Below, piece after piece: positions 6,346-12,526 of a stretch of DNA of 12,526 bases (position 1 is its first letter; each line of letters opens with the position of its first letter). Made by a program: the position numbers and the translations under genes. The stretch spans positions 1 to 12,526 of the forward strand of contig JAAFHD010000063.1 in NCBI GenBank assembly GCA_013298245.1, given 5' to 3'. The notes under the pieces are model-generated. The model was not told the DNA's origin. It worked only from the letters and a program-made list of their open reading frames with translations, and made no database searches. Origin of the DNA: Alphaproteobacteria bacterium. GTDB lineage: Bacteria; Pseudomonadota; Alphaproteobacteria; Acetobacterales; Acetobacteraceae.

Positions 6346-7128
6346 TCAATCCTGGTTGCGCGTGCCCATGAACTGCATCAGGAACTGGAAGATGTTGATG
6401 AAGTTCAGATACAGGCCGAGTGCGTCCATCACGCTGCGCTTGCCGGCTTCCTCGGTGCCCTCCGCGTAGGAGTACTCGATGTAGTCGTTCTTGATGCGCT
6501 GCGTGTCGAAGGCGGTCAGCAGGCAGAACAGCACCACGCCCACCGCGCCGATGATGAAGGCCATCATCGGGCTTTGCAGGAAGATGTTGACGATCGACAC
6601 GATCAGCAGGCCGATGATGCCCATCATCACGATCGCACCCATGCGGGACAGGTCCGCCTTGGTGGTGTAGCCCCAGATCGACATCGCCGCGAACATCGCC
6701 GAGGTGGCGAAGAAGGTGCTGGCGATGCTGGTCTTGGTATAGACCACGAAGATGCTGGACAGCGACGCGCCCATCACCGCCGCGAAGACCCAGAACAGCG
6801 CCTGCGCCGTGGTCTTGCTCATGCGGTTGATGCCGAAGGACAGCACCAGGACGAAGGCCAGCGGCGCGAACATCGCGACATAGCCCAGGATGGTGGGCGC
6901 CACGCTCAGGCCGCGCGGGGTGCGCACGGTGCTGTAGAACAGCGCGGAGACCTCGGGGATGGACGCGATGGCGTATGCCACGATCGCGGTCAGCAGCAGG
7001 CCGCTGGCCATCCAGTTGTAGACGCGCAGCATGTAGGCGCGCAGGCCGGCATCAATGGCCGCAGCGTCCACAGCGGCAGCGCGGCCCCAGCCGGTTGCTG
7101 CGCCGCGGTAGTCGGGTTGGAACGCCAT
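6346..7128 (-). CDS. Bax inhibitor-1 / YccA-family membrane protein
   Basis: A 260-residue inner-membrane protein with about seven hydrophobic helices starting near residue 38, the usual BI-1 length and layout. The family signature is present: LLTAFDTQRIK at 203-213 and, in the last helix, ALGLYLNFINIFQFL around 236-250. BI-1 homologues include pH-sensitive calcium leak channels and, in E. coli, YccA, which modulates FtsH; the role here cannot be told from sequence. N242 occupies the position where human BI-1 has aspartate in LDFITVF. The start is supported by AAAGGGA 10 bases upstream of ATG 7128. It is a single-gene unit: own promoter (7179-7208), own terminator (6290-6320), and a gene on the same strand ending 102 bases upstream. 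Confidence 0.95.
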   Translation of the reverse strand: MAFQPDYRGAATGWGRAAAVDAAAIDAGLRAYMLRVYNWMASGLLLTAIVAYAIASIPEVSALFYSTVRTPRGLSVAPTILGYVAMFAPLAFVLVLSFGINRMSKTTAQALFWVFAAVMGASLSSIFVVYTKTSIASTFFATSAMFAAMSIWGYTTKADLSRMGAIVMMGIIGLLIVSIVNIFLQSPMMAFIIGAVGVVLFCLLTAFDTQRIKNDYIEYSYAEGTEEAGKRSVMDALGLYLNFINIFQFLMQFMGTRNQD

Positions 7129-7178
7129 GGTCGTAAAATCCCTTTCTGTTGGGGGCCGAGAGGCCCTCTCACACCCCC

Positions 7179-7208
7179 ATTATATGGAGAACCGGTAATC
7201 CATATCAA
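7179..7208 (-). promoter_or_regulatory. Sigma-70-type promoter of the BI-1 gene
   Basis: On the minus strand TTGATA (7203-7208, 5/6 to consensus) and a perfect TATAAT (7179-7184) are separated by 18 bases. Transcription would start near 7172, giving a leader of about 44 bases that contains a small GGGCC-TCTC-GGCCC hairpin (7153-7166) and then the Shine-Dalgarno. This is the best promoter match in the window. Its spacer is filled by a palindrome listed separately. Confidence 0.72.
7182..7205. promoter_or_regulatory. 24-bp imperfect palindrome inside the BI-1 promoter: candidate operator
   Basis: The half-sites ATATGGA and TCCATAT flank a central ACCGGT; 10 of 12 positions are symmetric around 7193.5. 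The dyad overlaps most of the -10 box and the first bases of the -35 box of the BI-1 promoter and fills the spacer between them. A dyad with arms one to two helical turns apart in this position is where repressors or MerR-type spacer-binding activators act. No regulator gene is adjacent, so the binding protein is unknown. The structure is directly visible; its role as an operator is inference. Confidence 0.5.
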
Positions 7209-7230
7209 CGGGGTAATTTTGCTCGGGTAT

Positions 7231-7719
7231 TCATGCGGCGCCAGGGCGCCAGTAACCTTTGTGTGGAAGGGCGCCTTCATCTTCCAGCAGCGGGCCGATC
7301 ACGGCAACGGGTGCGGCCGCGGCGGCCAGCACGGCACGGCAGGAAAGGCCCAGGCCCGCCGTATGGGATTGCGCGTTGCGCGCGGCCGCGATGGCCTCCG
7401 CGCGCAGGCCATACACCACGCGGCCGATGCCGGAATAGAAAATCGCTGCGGCGCACATGGCGCAGGGTTCACCGGATGAATAGATCGTCGCACCCGCCAG
7501 CGTCTCGCGGGATACGGCCAGTTCATGCAATCGGCGCAGTGCGACCATCTCCGAATGCGCAAGCGTGCCGCCGCCAGTGGCACCCTGTTCGCTGCCCGCT
7601 TCGGCCAGCACGGCGCCGCCGGCCACGACCACAGCGCCGAAAGGGCGGTCGCCACGGTCGCGCGCGGCTTGCGCGACGGCGTAGGAACGGCGCAGCCAAT
7701 CCTCGTCGGTCTGTGCCAT
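7231..7719 (-). CDS. Nucleoside deaminase (cytidine/deoxycytidylate deaminase superfamily, COG0590-like)
   Basis: A 162-residue zinc hydrolase. The zinc and proton-shuttle motif HSE is at 55-57 (AHSEMVAL) and the second motif PCAMC at 85-89, within SSGEPCAMCAAAIFYSGI. This family includes tRNA adenosine deaminase TadA, guanine deaminase and less defined nucleoside deaminases. HSE instead of HAE and the C-terminal segment ARNAQSHTAGLGL differ from typical TadA, so a free base or nucleoside is the likelier substrate; this is inference. ATG 7719 is preferred over GTG 7728 because GGAGG lies 10 bases before the ATG but only about one base before the GTG. It follows the ABC permease gene by 40 bases on the same strand and is probably the last gene of that operon. 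No clear terminator follows it before the BI-1 promoter. Confidence 0.9.
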   Translation of the reverse strand: MAQTDEDWLRRSYAVAQAARDRGDRPFGAVVVAGGAVLAEAGSEQGATGGGTLAHSEMVALRRLHELAVSRETLAGATIYSSGEPCAMCAAAIFYSGIGRVVYGLRAEAIAAARNAQSHTAGLGLSCRAVLAAAAAPVAVIGPLLEDEGALPHKGYWRPGAA

Positions 7720-7735
7720 CCGCTTCACGCCTCCG

Positions 7736-7758
7736 GTTGCTGCAAGCCGTGCGGCAAC
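7736..7758 (-). other. Intercistronic hairpin between permease and deaminase genes
   Basis: In the minus-strand transcript GTTGCCGC and GCAGCAAC can pair (five pairs, one A-C mismatch, two more pairs) around a 7-base loop. The hairpin begins one base after the permease stop codon and ends just before the GGAGG of the deaminase. It could affect mRNA stability or translation of the last gene, or be chance in GC-rich DNA. No T-run follows, so it is not a terminator. Confidence 0.25.
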
Positions 7759-7759
7759 G

Positions 7760-10261
7760 TCATTCGTTCCTCAAGAACGGCGCCGGCTTTGCGCGCAGCG
7801 CCAGCGCCGTGCCCGCATATCCAAAGGCCAGCGTGATCGCCATGCAGCCAATCACCGTCAGCGCCAGCGTGCCCGGCAGGAACACCCATTCCTGCCGCAT
7901 GATGAAGCGCACCACCGCCCAGGCCGCCGCCGTTCCCGCCGCCGCCGCCAGCAGGCCGGATGCGGCACCCAGCACGCCGAATTCCACCAGGAAGGCGCGC
8001 CTGATTTGCGCCCGCGTCGCACCCACGGTTTTCAGCACCACCGCCTCTCGCACGCGCCGCCGCTGGCCCGCGGCCACGGCACCCGCCAGCACCAGCATGC
8101 CCGCCAGCAGCGTGACCGACCCCACGGCCGACAGCGCGGCACCCAGGCGGCCCAGCAGAAGTGCCACAGCCTCCAGTGCCTCACGCACACGAATACCGCT
8201 GACATTGGGCAGCGCATCCGTCACCGCGCGCAGCAGCGCGCCATCCTGCGCGGGGTCATTGCGCACCGTGGCGATATGCGTGTGCGGCGCGCGCGACAGC
8301 AAACCAGGTGACGCGATCATGGTGAAATTGATGCCCAGCCCGCGCCATTCGACCACCCGCAAATTGGCGATGCGCATGGTGATGTCGCGCCCCAGCACAT
8401 TCACCGCGATGGTGTCGCCAACGCCAATCCCCCAGCCCGCGGCGATGGCGGCATCGAAGCTGACCAGCGTTTCGCCATCATGGTCGGCGGGCCACCATTC
8501 GCCGGCGGTCAGCCGCGTGCCGGGCGGCATGGTGGCGGTGTAGGTCAGGCCGCGATCGCCGCCCAAAGCCCAGGCGGTTTCGGGTGTCGCGCGCACCTGG
8601 TCCGCCGGCACGCCATTCACCGAGACGACGCGCGCGCGCAAGGACGGCACGCGGCGCAATTCCTGCACCGACGCGCTGCCGCGTGCGACCTGTTCGAACT
8701 GCTCCACCTGGTTGGGCTGGATGTCGATGAAGAAGAAATTGGGCGCCGCCGCCGGCATTTCGTTCCCGATGGCGCGCGACAGATTGCCCTGGATTTGCGC
8801 AATGGCCGCCAGCGTTGTCAGGCCAATGCCCAGCGCCACCACCATGATCGGCGTTGGCGCGCCGGGCCGGTGCAAATTCGCCAAACCCAGGCGCCAGGCC
8901 GGTCTGCGGATGCGCGGCAGGCGTCGCACCGCCGCCATCAAGCCCGAAGCACCCAAGCGAAACAGCAGCAACGCCAGCGCCGCGCCCACGCAGAAACCCA
9001 GCGCGAATCGCGGCTGCTCGGCCGTCAGCACGACCAGCGCGACCAAGGCGCCCGCGACCACCACATTCAGCGCGATCAGCCACGCGCGCGGCCAGGCGCC
9101 GGCGGGTTGCGTCGCGTCGCGGAACAGCGCGGCACCCGGGATTTCCCGCGCGCGACCCAATGGCCACAGCGCGAAAGCCAGCGCCGTCAGCAGCCCATAG
9201 ACGGCGGCCAGCGCCAGCGGTTCCGGATAAGGCCGCAGCACCGGTGGCACCGGCAGCGCGCCCGCCAGCGCCCAGGCGGCCAGCGCCGTCAGCCCGAAGC
9301 CCGCGACCAAACCAATCACGATGCCCAGGCCCGCCAGCGCCAGCACCTGCCACAGATAGGTGGCAAAAATCGCCCCCGCCGGCGCGCCCAAACACCGCAT
9401 GGTGGCGATGGTTCGTGCGCGCGAATCCAGCCAGGATTTCACGCCCGTGGCGACGCCAATGCCGCCGACCAACAACGCGGTCAGCCCGGCCAGCGTCAAG
9501 AAAGCCGCCGCGCGGTCCAGGAAGCGGTTCACGCCAGGTTCGGCCTGCGACGCCAGCCGCACGCGCCATGGCGCACCCGGGAAGGCCGCGCGCAACTCGC
9601 GCGTGAAGGCGCGGCTGTCCACGCCATCGGGCAGGCGGAAGCGCAGTTCGTGGTTGATCATGCTGCCGGGCTGCGCGAGCTGCGTGGTCGCCAAATCCTC
9701 CATCGCGATCATCGCGCGCGGGCCGAAGACGGTGGGGGATGCCACCTTGTCCGGTTCTTCGGCGATCACGGCCGCGACGCGCAGGCGCGCTTCGCCCAGG
9801 CGCACTTCGTCGCCGATGCGCAGGCCGAGGCGTTCCATCACCGATGGTTCCACCAGCACCGTGCCGGGCGTGGGGCGCATCGGCGGTTCGGTCACCAGCG
9901 CGCCGAACAGCGGGTAGGCGCCATCGACCAGTTTCAGTTCAACCAGCGTGCGCTCGCCATTGGGAGCCACCAGCATGGCGCGCGTGGCCAGCACGGCGGA
10001 AGCCGCCGCACCCCGCGCGCGCGCCCATTCGGCGACATCGGGCGGGACGGGCTGGTAGCCGCCGCGGACTTCGAAATCACCGCCCAGGATGCGCGCGCCA
10101 TCCGCCTGCAAGCCGGCCTGGATACCGGCCCGCAAGGACCCCACGGCGGCGATGGCCGCAACGCCCAGCGCCAGGCACGCCAGCACGATGCGAAGGCCGC
10201 GCACGCCGCCGCGCAATTCGCGCCGCGCCAGGCGCAGGCCCAAGGCGATATTGGCCAACAT
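7760..10261 (-). CDS. ABC transporter permease, two FtsX domains (YbbP-like)
   Basis: An 833-residue inner-membrane protein close in size to E. coli YbbP. A first membrane helix near residues 23-45 is followed by a periplasmic MacB-type domain. A first FtsX domain follows at roughly 250-380 (GIGVATGVKSWLDSRARTIA, then MRCLGAPAGAIFATYLWQ), with further helices around 390-460. A second large periplasmic part comes next, then a C-terminal FtsX domain from about 700 (VREAVVLKTVGATRAQIRRAF). The KxxGA-type coupling segments in both FtsX domains are where the ATPase docks. The family is of the lipoprotein-release/mechanotransmission class; the YbbA-YbbP substrate is not settled. The start ATG shares its A with the TAA stop of the ATPase gene, indicating tight translational coupling and a two-gene transporter. 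Confidence 0.95.
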   Translation of the reverse strand: MLANIALGLRLARRELRGGVRGLRIVLACLALGVAAIAAVGSLRAGIQAGLQADGARILGGDFEVRGGYQPVPPDVAEWARARGAAASAVLATRAMLVAPNGERTLVELKLVDGAYPLFGALVTEPPMRPTPGTVLVEPSVMERLGLRIGDEVRLGEARLRVAAVIAEEPDKVASPTVFGPRAMIAMEDLATTQLAQPGSMINHELRFRLPDGVDSRAFTRELRAAFPGAPWRVRLASQAEPGVNRFLDRAAAFLTLAGLTALLVGGIGVATGVKSWLDSRARTIATMRCLGAPAGAIFATYLWQVLALAGLGIVIGLVAGFGLTALAAWALAGALPVPPVLRPYPEPLALAAVYGLLTALAFALWPLGRAREIPGAALFRDATQPAGAWPRAWLIALNVVVAGALVALVVLTAEQPRFALGFCVGAALALLLFRLGASGLMAAVRRLPRIRRPAWRLGLANLHRPGAPTPIMVVALGIGLTTLAAIAQIQGNLSRAIGNEMPAAAPNFFFIDIQPNQVEQFEQVARGSASVQELRRVPSLRARVVSVNGVPADQVRATPETAWALGGDRGLTYTATMPPGTRLTAGEWWPADHDGETLVSFDAAIAAGWGIGVGDTIAVNVLGRDITMRIANLRVVEWRGLGINFTMIASPGLLSRAPHTHIATVRNDPAQDGALLRAVTDALPNVSGIRVREALEAVALLLGRLGAALSAVGSVTLLAGMLVLAGAVAAGQRRRVREAVVLKTVGATRAQIRRAFLVEFGVLGAASGLLAAAAGTAAAWAVVRFIMRQEWVFLPGTLALTVIGCMAITLAFGYAGTALALRAKPAPFLRNE

Positions 10262-10974
10262 TATTCCGCCGCCACGCGCAGGGTCACGTCTTCGACCAGG
10301 CGGCCGTCTTCCATCCGCAGCTGCCGGTCGCAGCGCGCGGCCAGCAGCGGGTCATGCGTGATCAGCATCAAAGTGACGCCGTATTTTTCCCGCAGGTCGA
10401 ACAGCAAATCCATCACCAGCTGGCCCGTCGCGCGGTCCAGATTGCCAGTGGGTTCGTCCGCCAAAATCAACTTGGGCAGTGCGACGAAGGCGCGCGCCAG
10501 CGCCACGCGCTGCTGCTCCCCGCCCGAGAGCTGCCCGGGATAATGCGTGATGCGATGCCCCAGCCCGACCGATGTCAGCGCAGCCTCGGCGCGCGTGAAG
10601 GCGTGTTCGTCACCCGCGAATTCCAGCGGCATCGCGACATTTTCCAGCGCCGTCATGGTCGGCACCAGATGGAAGGACTGGAACACGATGCCCACTTCCT
10701 CGCGCCGGAACCGCGCCAGCGCGTCCTCATCCATCGGCGCCAGGTCATGCCCCGCGACGGACAATGTGCCACCTGTCGGGCGGTCCAGCCCGGCCAGCAA
10801 CATCATCAGCGATGTCTTGCCCGAGCCCGATGGCCCGACAATGCCCACCACCTCCGACGGGCCGACCTTCAAATCGACACCGCGCAGGATGTTGACGCGG
10901 CCGGCCGGCCCCGCCACCTCAAACTGCAGGTCGTGTGCTTCGATCAAAGCCGGGGGTGCTGAAAACGTGTCCAT
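10261..10974 (-). CDS. ABC transporter ATP-binding protein, LolD/YbbA-like
   Basis: A 237-residue cytoplasmic ATPase that energises the FtsX-family permease encoded immediately downstream. All motifs are intact: Walker A GPSGSGKT (47-54), Q-loop FQSFHLVPTMTALENV with Q99, signature LSGGEQQR (149-156), Walker B LILADEPTGNLD with D173/E174, and H-loop ITHD with H207. The THD and PTGNLD context is typical of the LolD/MacB/YbbA/FtsE group. ATG 10974 is chosen because it fits the usual start of the family; the open frame further upstream to 11400 is antisense to the esterase gene and is not coding. A weak GGACGG lies just before the ATG. The gene diverges from the TesA-like gene, as ybbA does from tesA in E. 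coli. Confidence 0.95.
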   Translation of the reverse strand: MDTFSAPPALIEAHDLQFEVAGPAGRVNILRGVDLKVGPSEVVGIVGPSGSGKTSLMMLLAGLDRPTGGTLSVAGHDLAPMDEDALARFRREEVGIVFQSFHLVPTMTALENVAMPLEFAGDEHAFTRAEAALTSVGLGHRITHYPGQLSGGEQQRVALARAFVALPKLILADEPTGNLDRATGQLVMDLLFDLREKYGVTLMLITHDPLLAARCDRQLRMEDGRLVEDVTLRVAAE

Positions 10975-11617
10975 GAACCGTCCATATGGTCGCCGCGCGG
11001 CGCTCGGAAAGGCCGCGCTGAGTTTCAGTCTGTTGCCCGCAATTGCGCGCGCGCAACAGCCCGTGCGGCTGCTGGCGCTGGGGGATAGCCTGACCGCGGG
11101 CTTCGGATTGCCCACCGGCCAGGGCTTCGTGCCGCAATTGCAGGCAGCCTTGGCCGCGCGTGGCCACGCCGTGCGCGTGCTGGATGGCGGCGTTTCGGGC
11201 GACACCATCGCCGGCGGCCTGGCCCGGCTGGACTGGGCGCTGGCCGACAACCCGCAAGCCGCGATCGTGGCCTTGGGCGGCAATGACGGGCTGCGCGGCC
11301 TGCCCATCCCGGCCAGCCGCGCGGCGCTGAACCGCATATTGGATCGGCTGGAGGCCGCGCGGCTGCCGGTGCTGCTGTCGGGCATGATCTCGCCGCCCAA
11401 CCTGGGCGCGGCCTACGGGCGCGAATTCACCGCGATGTTCGCCGATGCGGCGGCCGCGCGGCCCGCCGTGATCTACCAGCCCTTCTTCCTGGAAAACGTC
11501 GCCGCCGTGCGCGAACTGAACCAGGCGGACGGCATCCACCCCAACCAGGCAGGCGTGCGCGTGATGATCCAGGGCATTCTGCCCTTCGTGGAACGGCTGC
11601 TGGAACGGGTGCGGTGA
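10973..11617 (+). CDS. tesA: TesA-like SGNH hydrolase (arylesterase / acyl-CoA thioesterase I family)
   Basis: A 214-residue exported esterase. An N-terminal signal has a twin arginine (GRRAALGKAAL, R7-R8) and a likely cleavage after A27 (AIARA-QQ), so periplasmic location, perhaps by Tat, is predicted. The SGNH blocks are present: GDSLTAGFG with nucleophile S39, a block II glycine in DGGVSGDT (72-78), GGND with N104, and DGIH with D186 and H189. The family hydrolyses fatty-acyl thioesters, lysophospholipids and aryl esters; the substrate here is not known. ATG 10973 has no convincing Shine-Dalgarno; GTG 10967 is a possible alternative. Its ATG overlaps the divergent ATPase start, so its promoter must lie inside the ATPase gene or the mRNA is leaderless. 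Synteny with ybbA-ybbP supports the TesA assignment. Confidence 0.92.
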   Translation: MNRPYGRRAALGKAALSFSLLPAIARAQQPVRLLALGDSLTAGFGLPTGQGFVPQLQAALAARGHAVRVLDGGVSGDTIAGGLARLDWALADNPQAAIVALGGNDGLRGLPIPASRAALNRILDRLEAARLPVLLSGMISPPNLGAAYGREFTAMFADAAAARPAVIYQPFFLENVAAVRELNQADGIHPNQAGVRVMIQGILPFVERLLERVR

Positions 11618-11694
11618 GCACGTCACACGCATGACTCTTGAACGCCACGGCCCGCACACCGCAAAATGCTCCGCGAATCGGGTAGGAGAGCCGC

Positions 11695-12237
11695 ATGCCT
11701 TTGCGACTTTTCGTGGCGCTGGATTTGCCGGAGACCATCCGGCATGAGCTTTCGACCATCGCCCATGGCATCCCTGGCGCGCGCTGGGTGCCGGAGGAGA
11801 ATTACCACCTGACTTTGCGCTTCATCGGCGCCTGCGAAAACTGGCAGGCGCATGACGTGGATGAAGCCTTGGCCGGCATCCGTGCACGGCCGTTTGAATT
11901 GTCACTCGGCGGGCTTGGCACCTTCGAACGCCAGGGCCGTGTGCAGGCTTTGTGGGTGGGCGCGCAGCGGTCGGAAGCGCTGAGCCTGCTGCAATCCAAG
12001 ATCGAAAACGCGCTGCGTCGCGTGGGCCTGGAATCCGAACGCCGACGCTTCGCGCCGCACGTCACGCTCGCGCGGACCGACGGTGCTGACCCCGCCAAAA
12101 TCGCTGCCTTCATGCAGCGCCACAACCTGTTCCGCGCGGCGCCGGTGCGCATCGACCGCTTTACGCTGTTCAGCAGCCATCTGGGTCGCGAATGCGCGAG
12201 CTACACGCCGGAAGTGGAATACGACCTGGCGGCGTGA
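11695..12237 (+). CDS. thpR: RNA 2',3'-cyclic phosphodiesterase ThpR (2'-5' RNA ligase family)
   Basis: A 180-residue member of the 2H phosphoesterase superfamily, which opens RNA 2',3'-cyclic phosphates to 2'-phosphates and was first described as a 2'-5' tRNA ligase. The two catalytic H-x-T-x motifs are visible: HLTL at 38-41 (YHLTLRFIG) and HVTL at 122-125 (PHVTLAR). Their spacing and the short LFVALDLP N-terminus fit ThpR exactly. The start is well supported by AGGAGAG a few bases before ATG 11695. The gene lies 77 bases after the esterase gene on the same strand. A TTGAAC at 11638-11643 could be a -35 but no convincing -10 follows. The DUF2946-type gene begins 20 bases after its stop. Confidence 0.95.
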   Translation: MPLRLFVALDLPETIRHELSTIAHGIPGARWVPEENYHLTLRFIGACENWQAHDVDEALAGIRARPFELSLGGLGTFERQGRVQALWVGAQRSEALSLLQSKIENALRRVGLESERRRFAPHVTLARTDGADPAKIAAFMQRHNLFRAAPVRIDRFTLFSSHLGRECASYTPEVEYDLAA

Positions 12238-12257
12238 CGCTGCGCCGCCGCGGTGAT

Positions 12258-12526
12258 ATGCCGCGCGCCATGCGTCGCATCGCGCCACGTCTGTTGAAGC
12301 TGCTGGGCCTGGTGCTGCTGGTGCAGACCATGCTGGCGCCGATGGCGTGGCTGCAAGGCGCGCAGGCGGACACCTGGCGCGTCGAGATTTGCGGCCCGGA
12401 TGGCACGCGCAGCATCGACATGCCGATGGACGCGCCGGTCGCCACGCATGGCTTCTGCGCGCTGTGCCACGCGCTGCCCGCCGCACCCGTGCTGCTGACG
12501 CCGGAACTGCCCGCGCCGCATTGGAT
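12258..12526 (+). CDS. DUF2946-like exported Cys-containing protein (3' end outside the window)
   Basis: An open frame continues to the window edge, so 89 residues are visible. A basic N-terminus (MPRAMRRIAPRLLK) and a hydrophobic run (residues 13-32) make a signal peptide likely, with cleavage perhaps after AQA near residue 37. The mature part starts with a VEICGPDG segment (C45) and has HGFCALCH with C67, C70 and H71, the layout of DUF2946 proteins, which are small periplasmic proteins often encoded near metal-uptake genes. A CxxCH could bind a metal or, in principle, haem; the latter is not typical of this family. ATG 12258 has only GGTGAT close upstream; ATG 12270 is an alternative. It is probably co-transcribed with thpR. 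The neighbours to the right that might reveal its role are not in view. Confidence 0.65.
   Translation, partial: MPRAMRRIAPRLLKLLGLVLLVQTMLAPMAWLQGAQADTWRVEICGPDGTRSIDMPMDAPVATHGFCALCHALPAAPVLLTPELPAPHW

Noticed and set aside
8480..10543. 687-residue open frame on the plus strand
   Set aside because: Antisense to the FtsX permease and ATPase; rich in Gln/Arg/His with no domain.
10975..11400. N-terminal extension of the ABC ATPase gene to 11400
   Set aside because: This part is antisense to the SGNH hydrolase catalytic core, and the family start fits ATG 10974.
1..12526. CRISPR arrays, insertion sequences, prophage or restriction/defence genes
   Set aside because: No regularly spaced repeats, transposase motifs, terminal inverted repeats or defence-type domains were seen on either strand.

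Overview
The window is a very GC-rich, gene-dense bacterial chromosome segment. Codon use is strongly biased to G/C at third positions, and many long open frames antisense to real genes are GC shadows. The gene content (HemJ/CopD-like membrane protein, YddG-like exporter, CheA, YcbB-type L,D-transpeptidase, BI-1, tesA-ybbA-ybbP-like cluster, ThpR, DUF2946 protein) suggests an alphaproteobacterium, most likely Rhodospirillales/Acetobacteraceae. That taxonomic call is inferred from protein character, not from a marker gene. No phage, transposon, CRISPR array or other mobile DNA is visible, and no stretch of 300 bases lacks a gene.

Layout. Positions 1-4348 (+ strand) form a compact run: the end of a HemJ/CopD-family membrane protein, a DMT exporter overlapping it by ATGA, a CheB-like receiver gene broken by an apparent one-base frameshift near 1655, and a large CheA-type histidine kinase. 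A tRNA-Gly(CCC) gene (4372-4446, - strand) faces the end of cheA. Next comes a divergent pair: a tiny Pro/Ala-rich lipoprotein (4543-4743, -) and a YcbB-type L,D-transpeptidase (4838-6277, +). A strong hairpin terminator at 6290-6320 separates the transpeptidase from the convergent BI-1 membrane protein (6346-7128, -). The BI-1 promoter (TTGATA, 18 bp, TATAAT) contains a striking 24-bp near-palindrome.

Positions 7231-10974 (- strand) hold a likely operon: a LolD/YbbA-like ABC ATPase, a YbbP-like FtsX-family permease and a nucleoside deaminase. A TesA-like SGNH hydrolase (10973-11617, +) diverges from it, and the two start codons share the four bases CATG. The ATPase-permease-esterase arrangement matches the E. 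coli tesA/ybbA/ybbP neighbourhood. The window ends with thpR (RNA 2',3'-cyclic phosphodiesterase) and the start of a DUF2946-type exported Cys-containing protein running off the edge.

Most of the window is ordinary housekeeping and envelope biology. The observations most worth checking are the dyad in the BI-1 promoter, the frameshifted stand-alone CheB-like receiver next to a CheA without other chemotaxis partners in view, and the zero-length divergent junction at 10972-10975. I did not find a clearly new multi-gene system.
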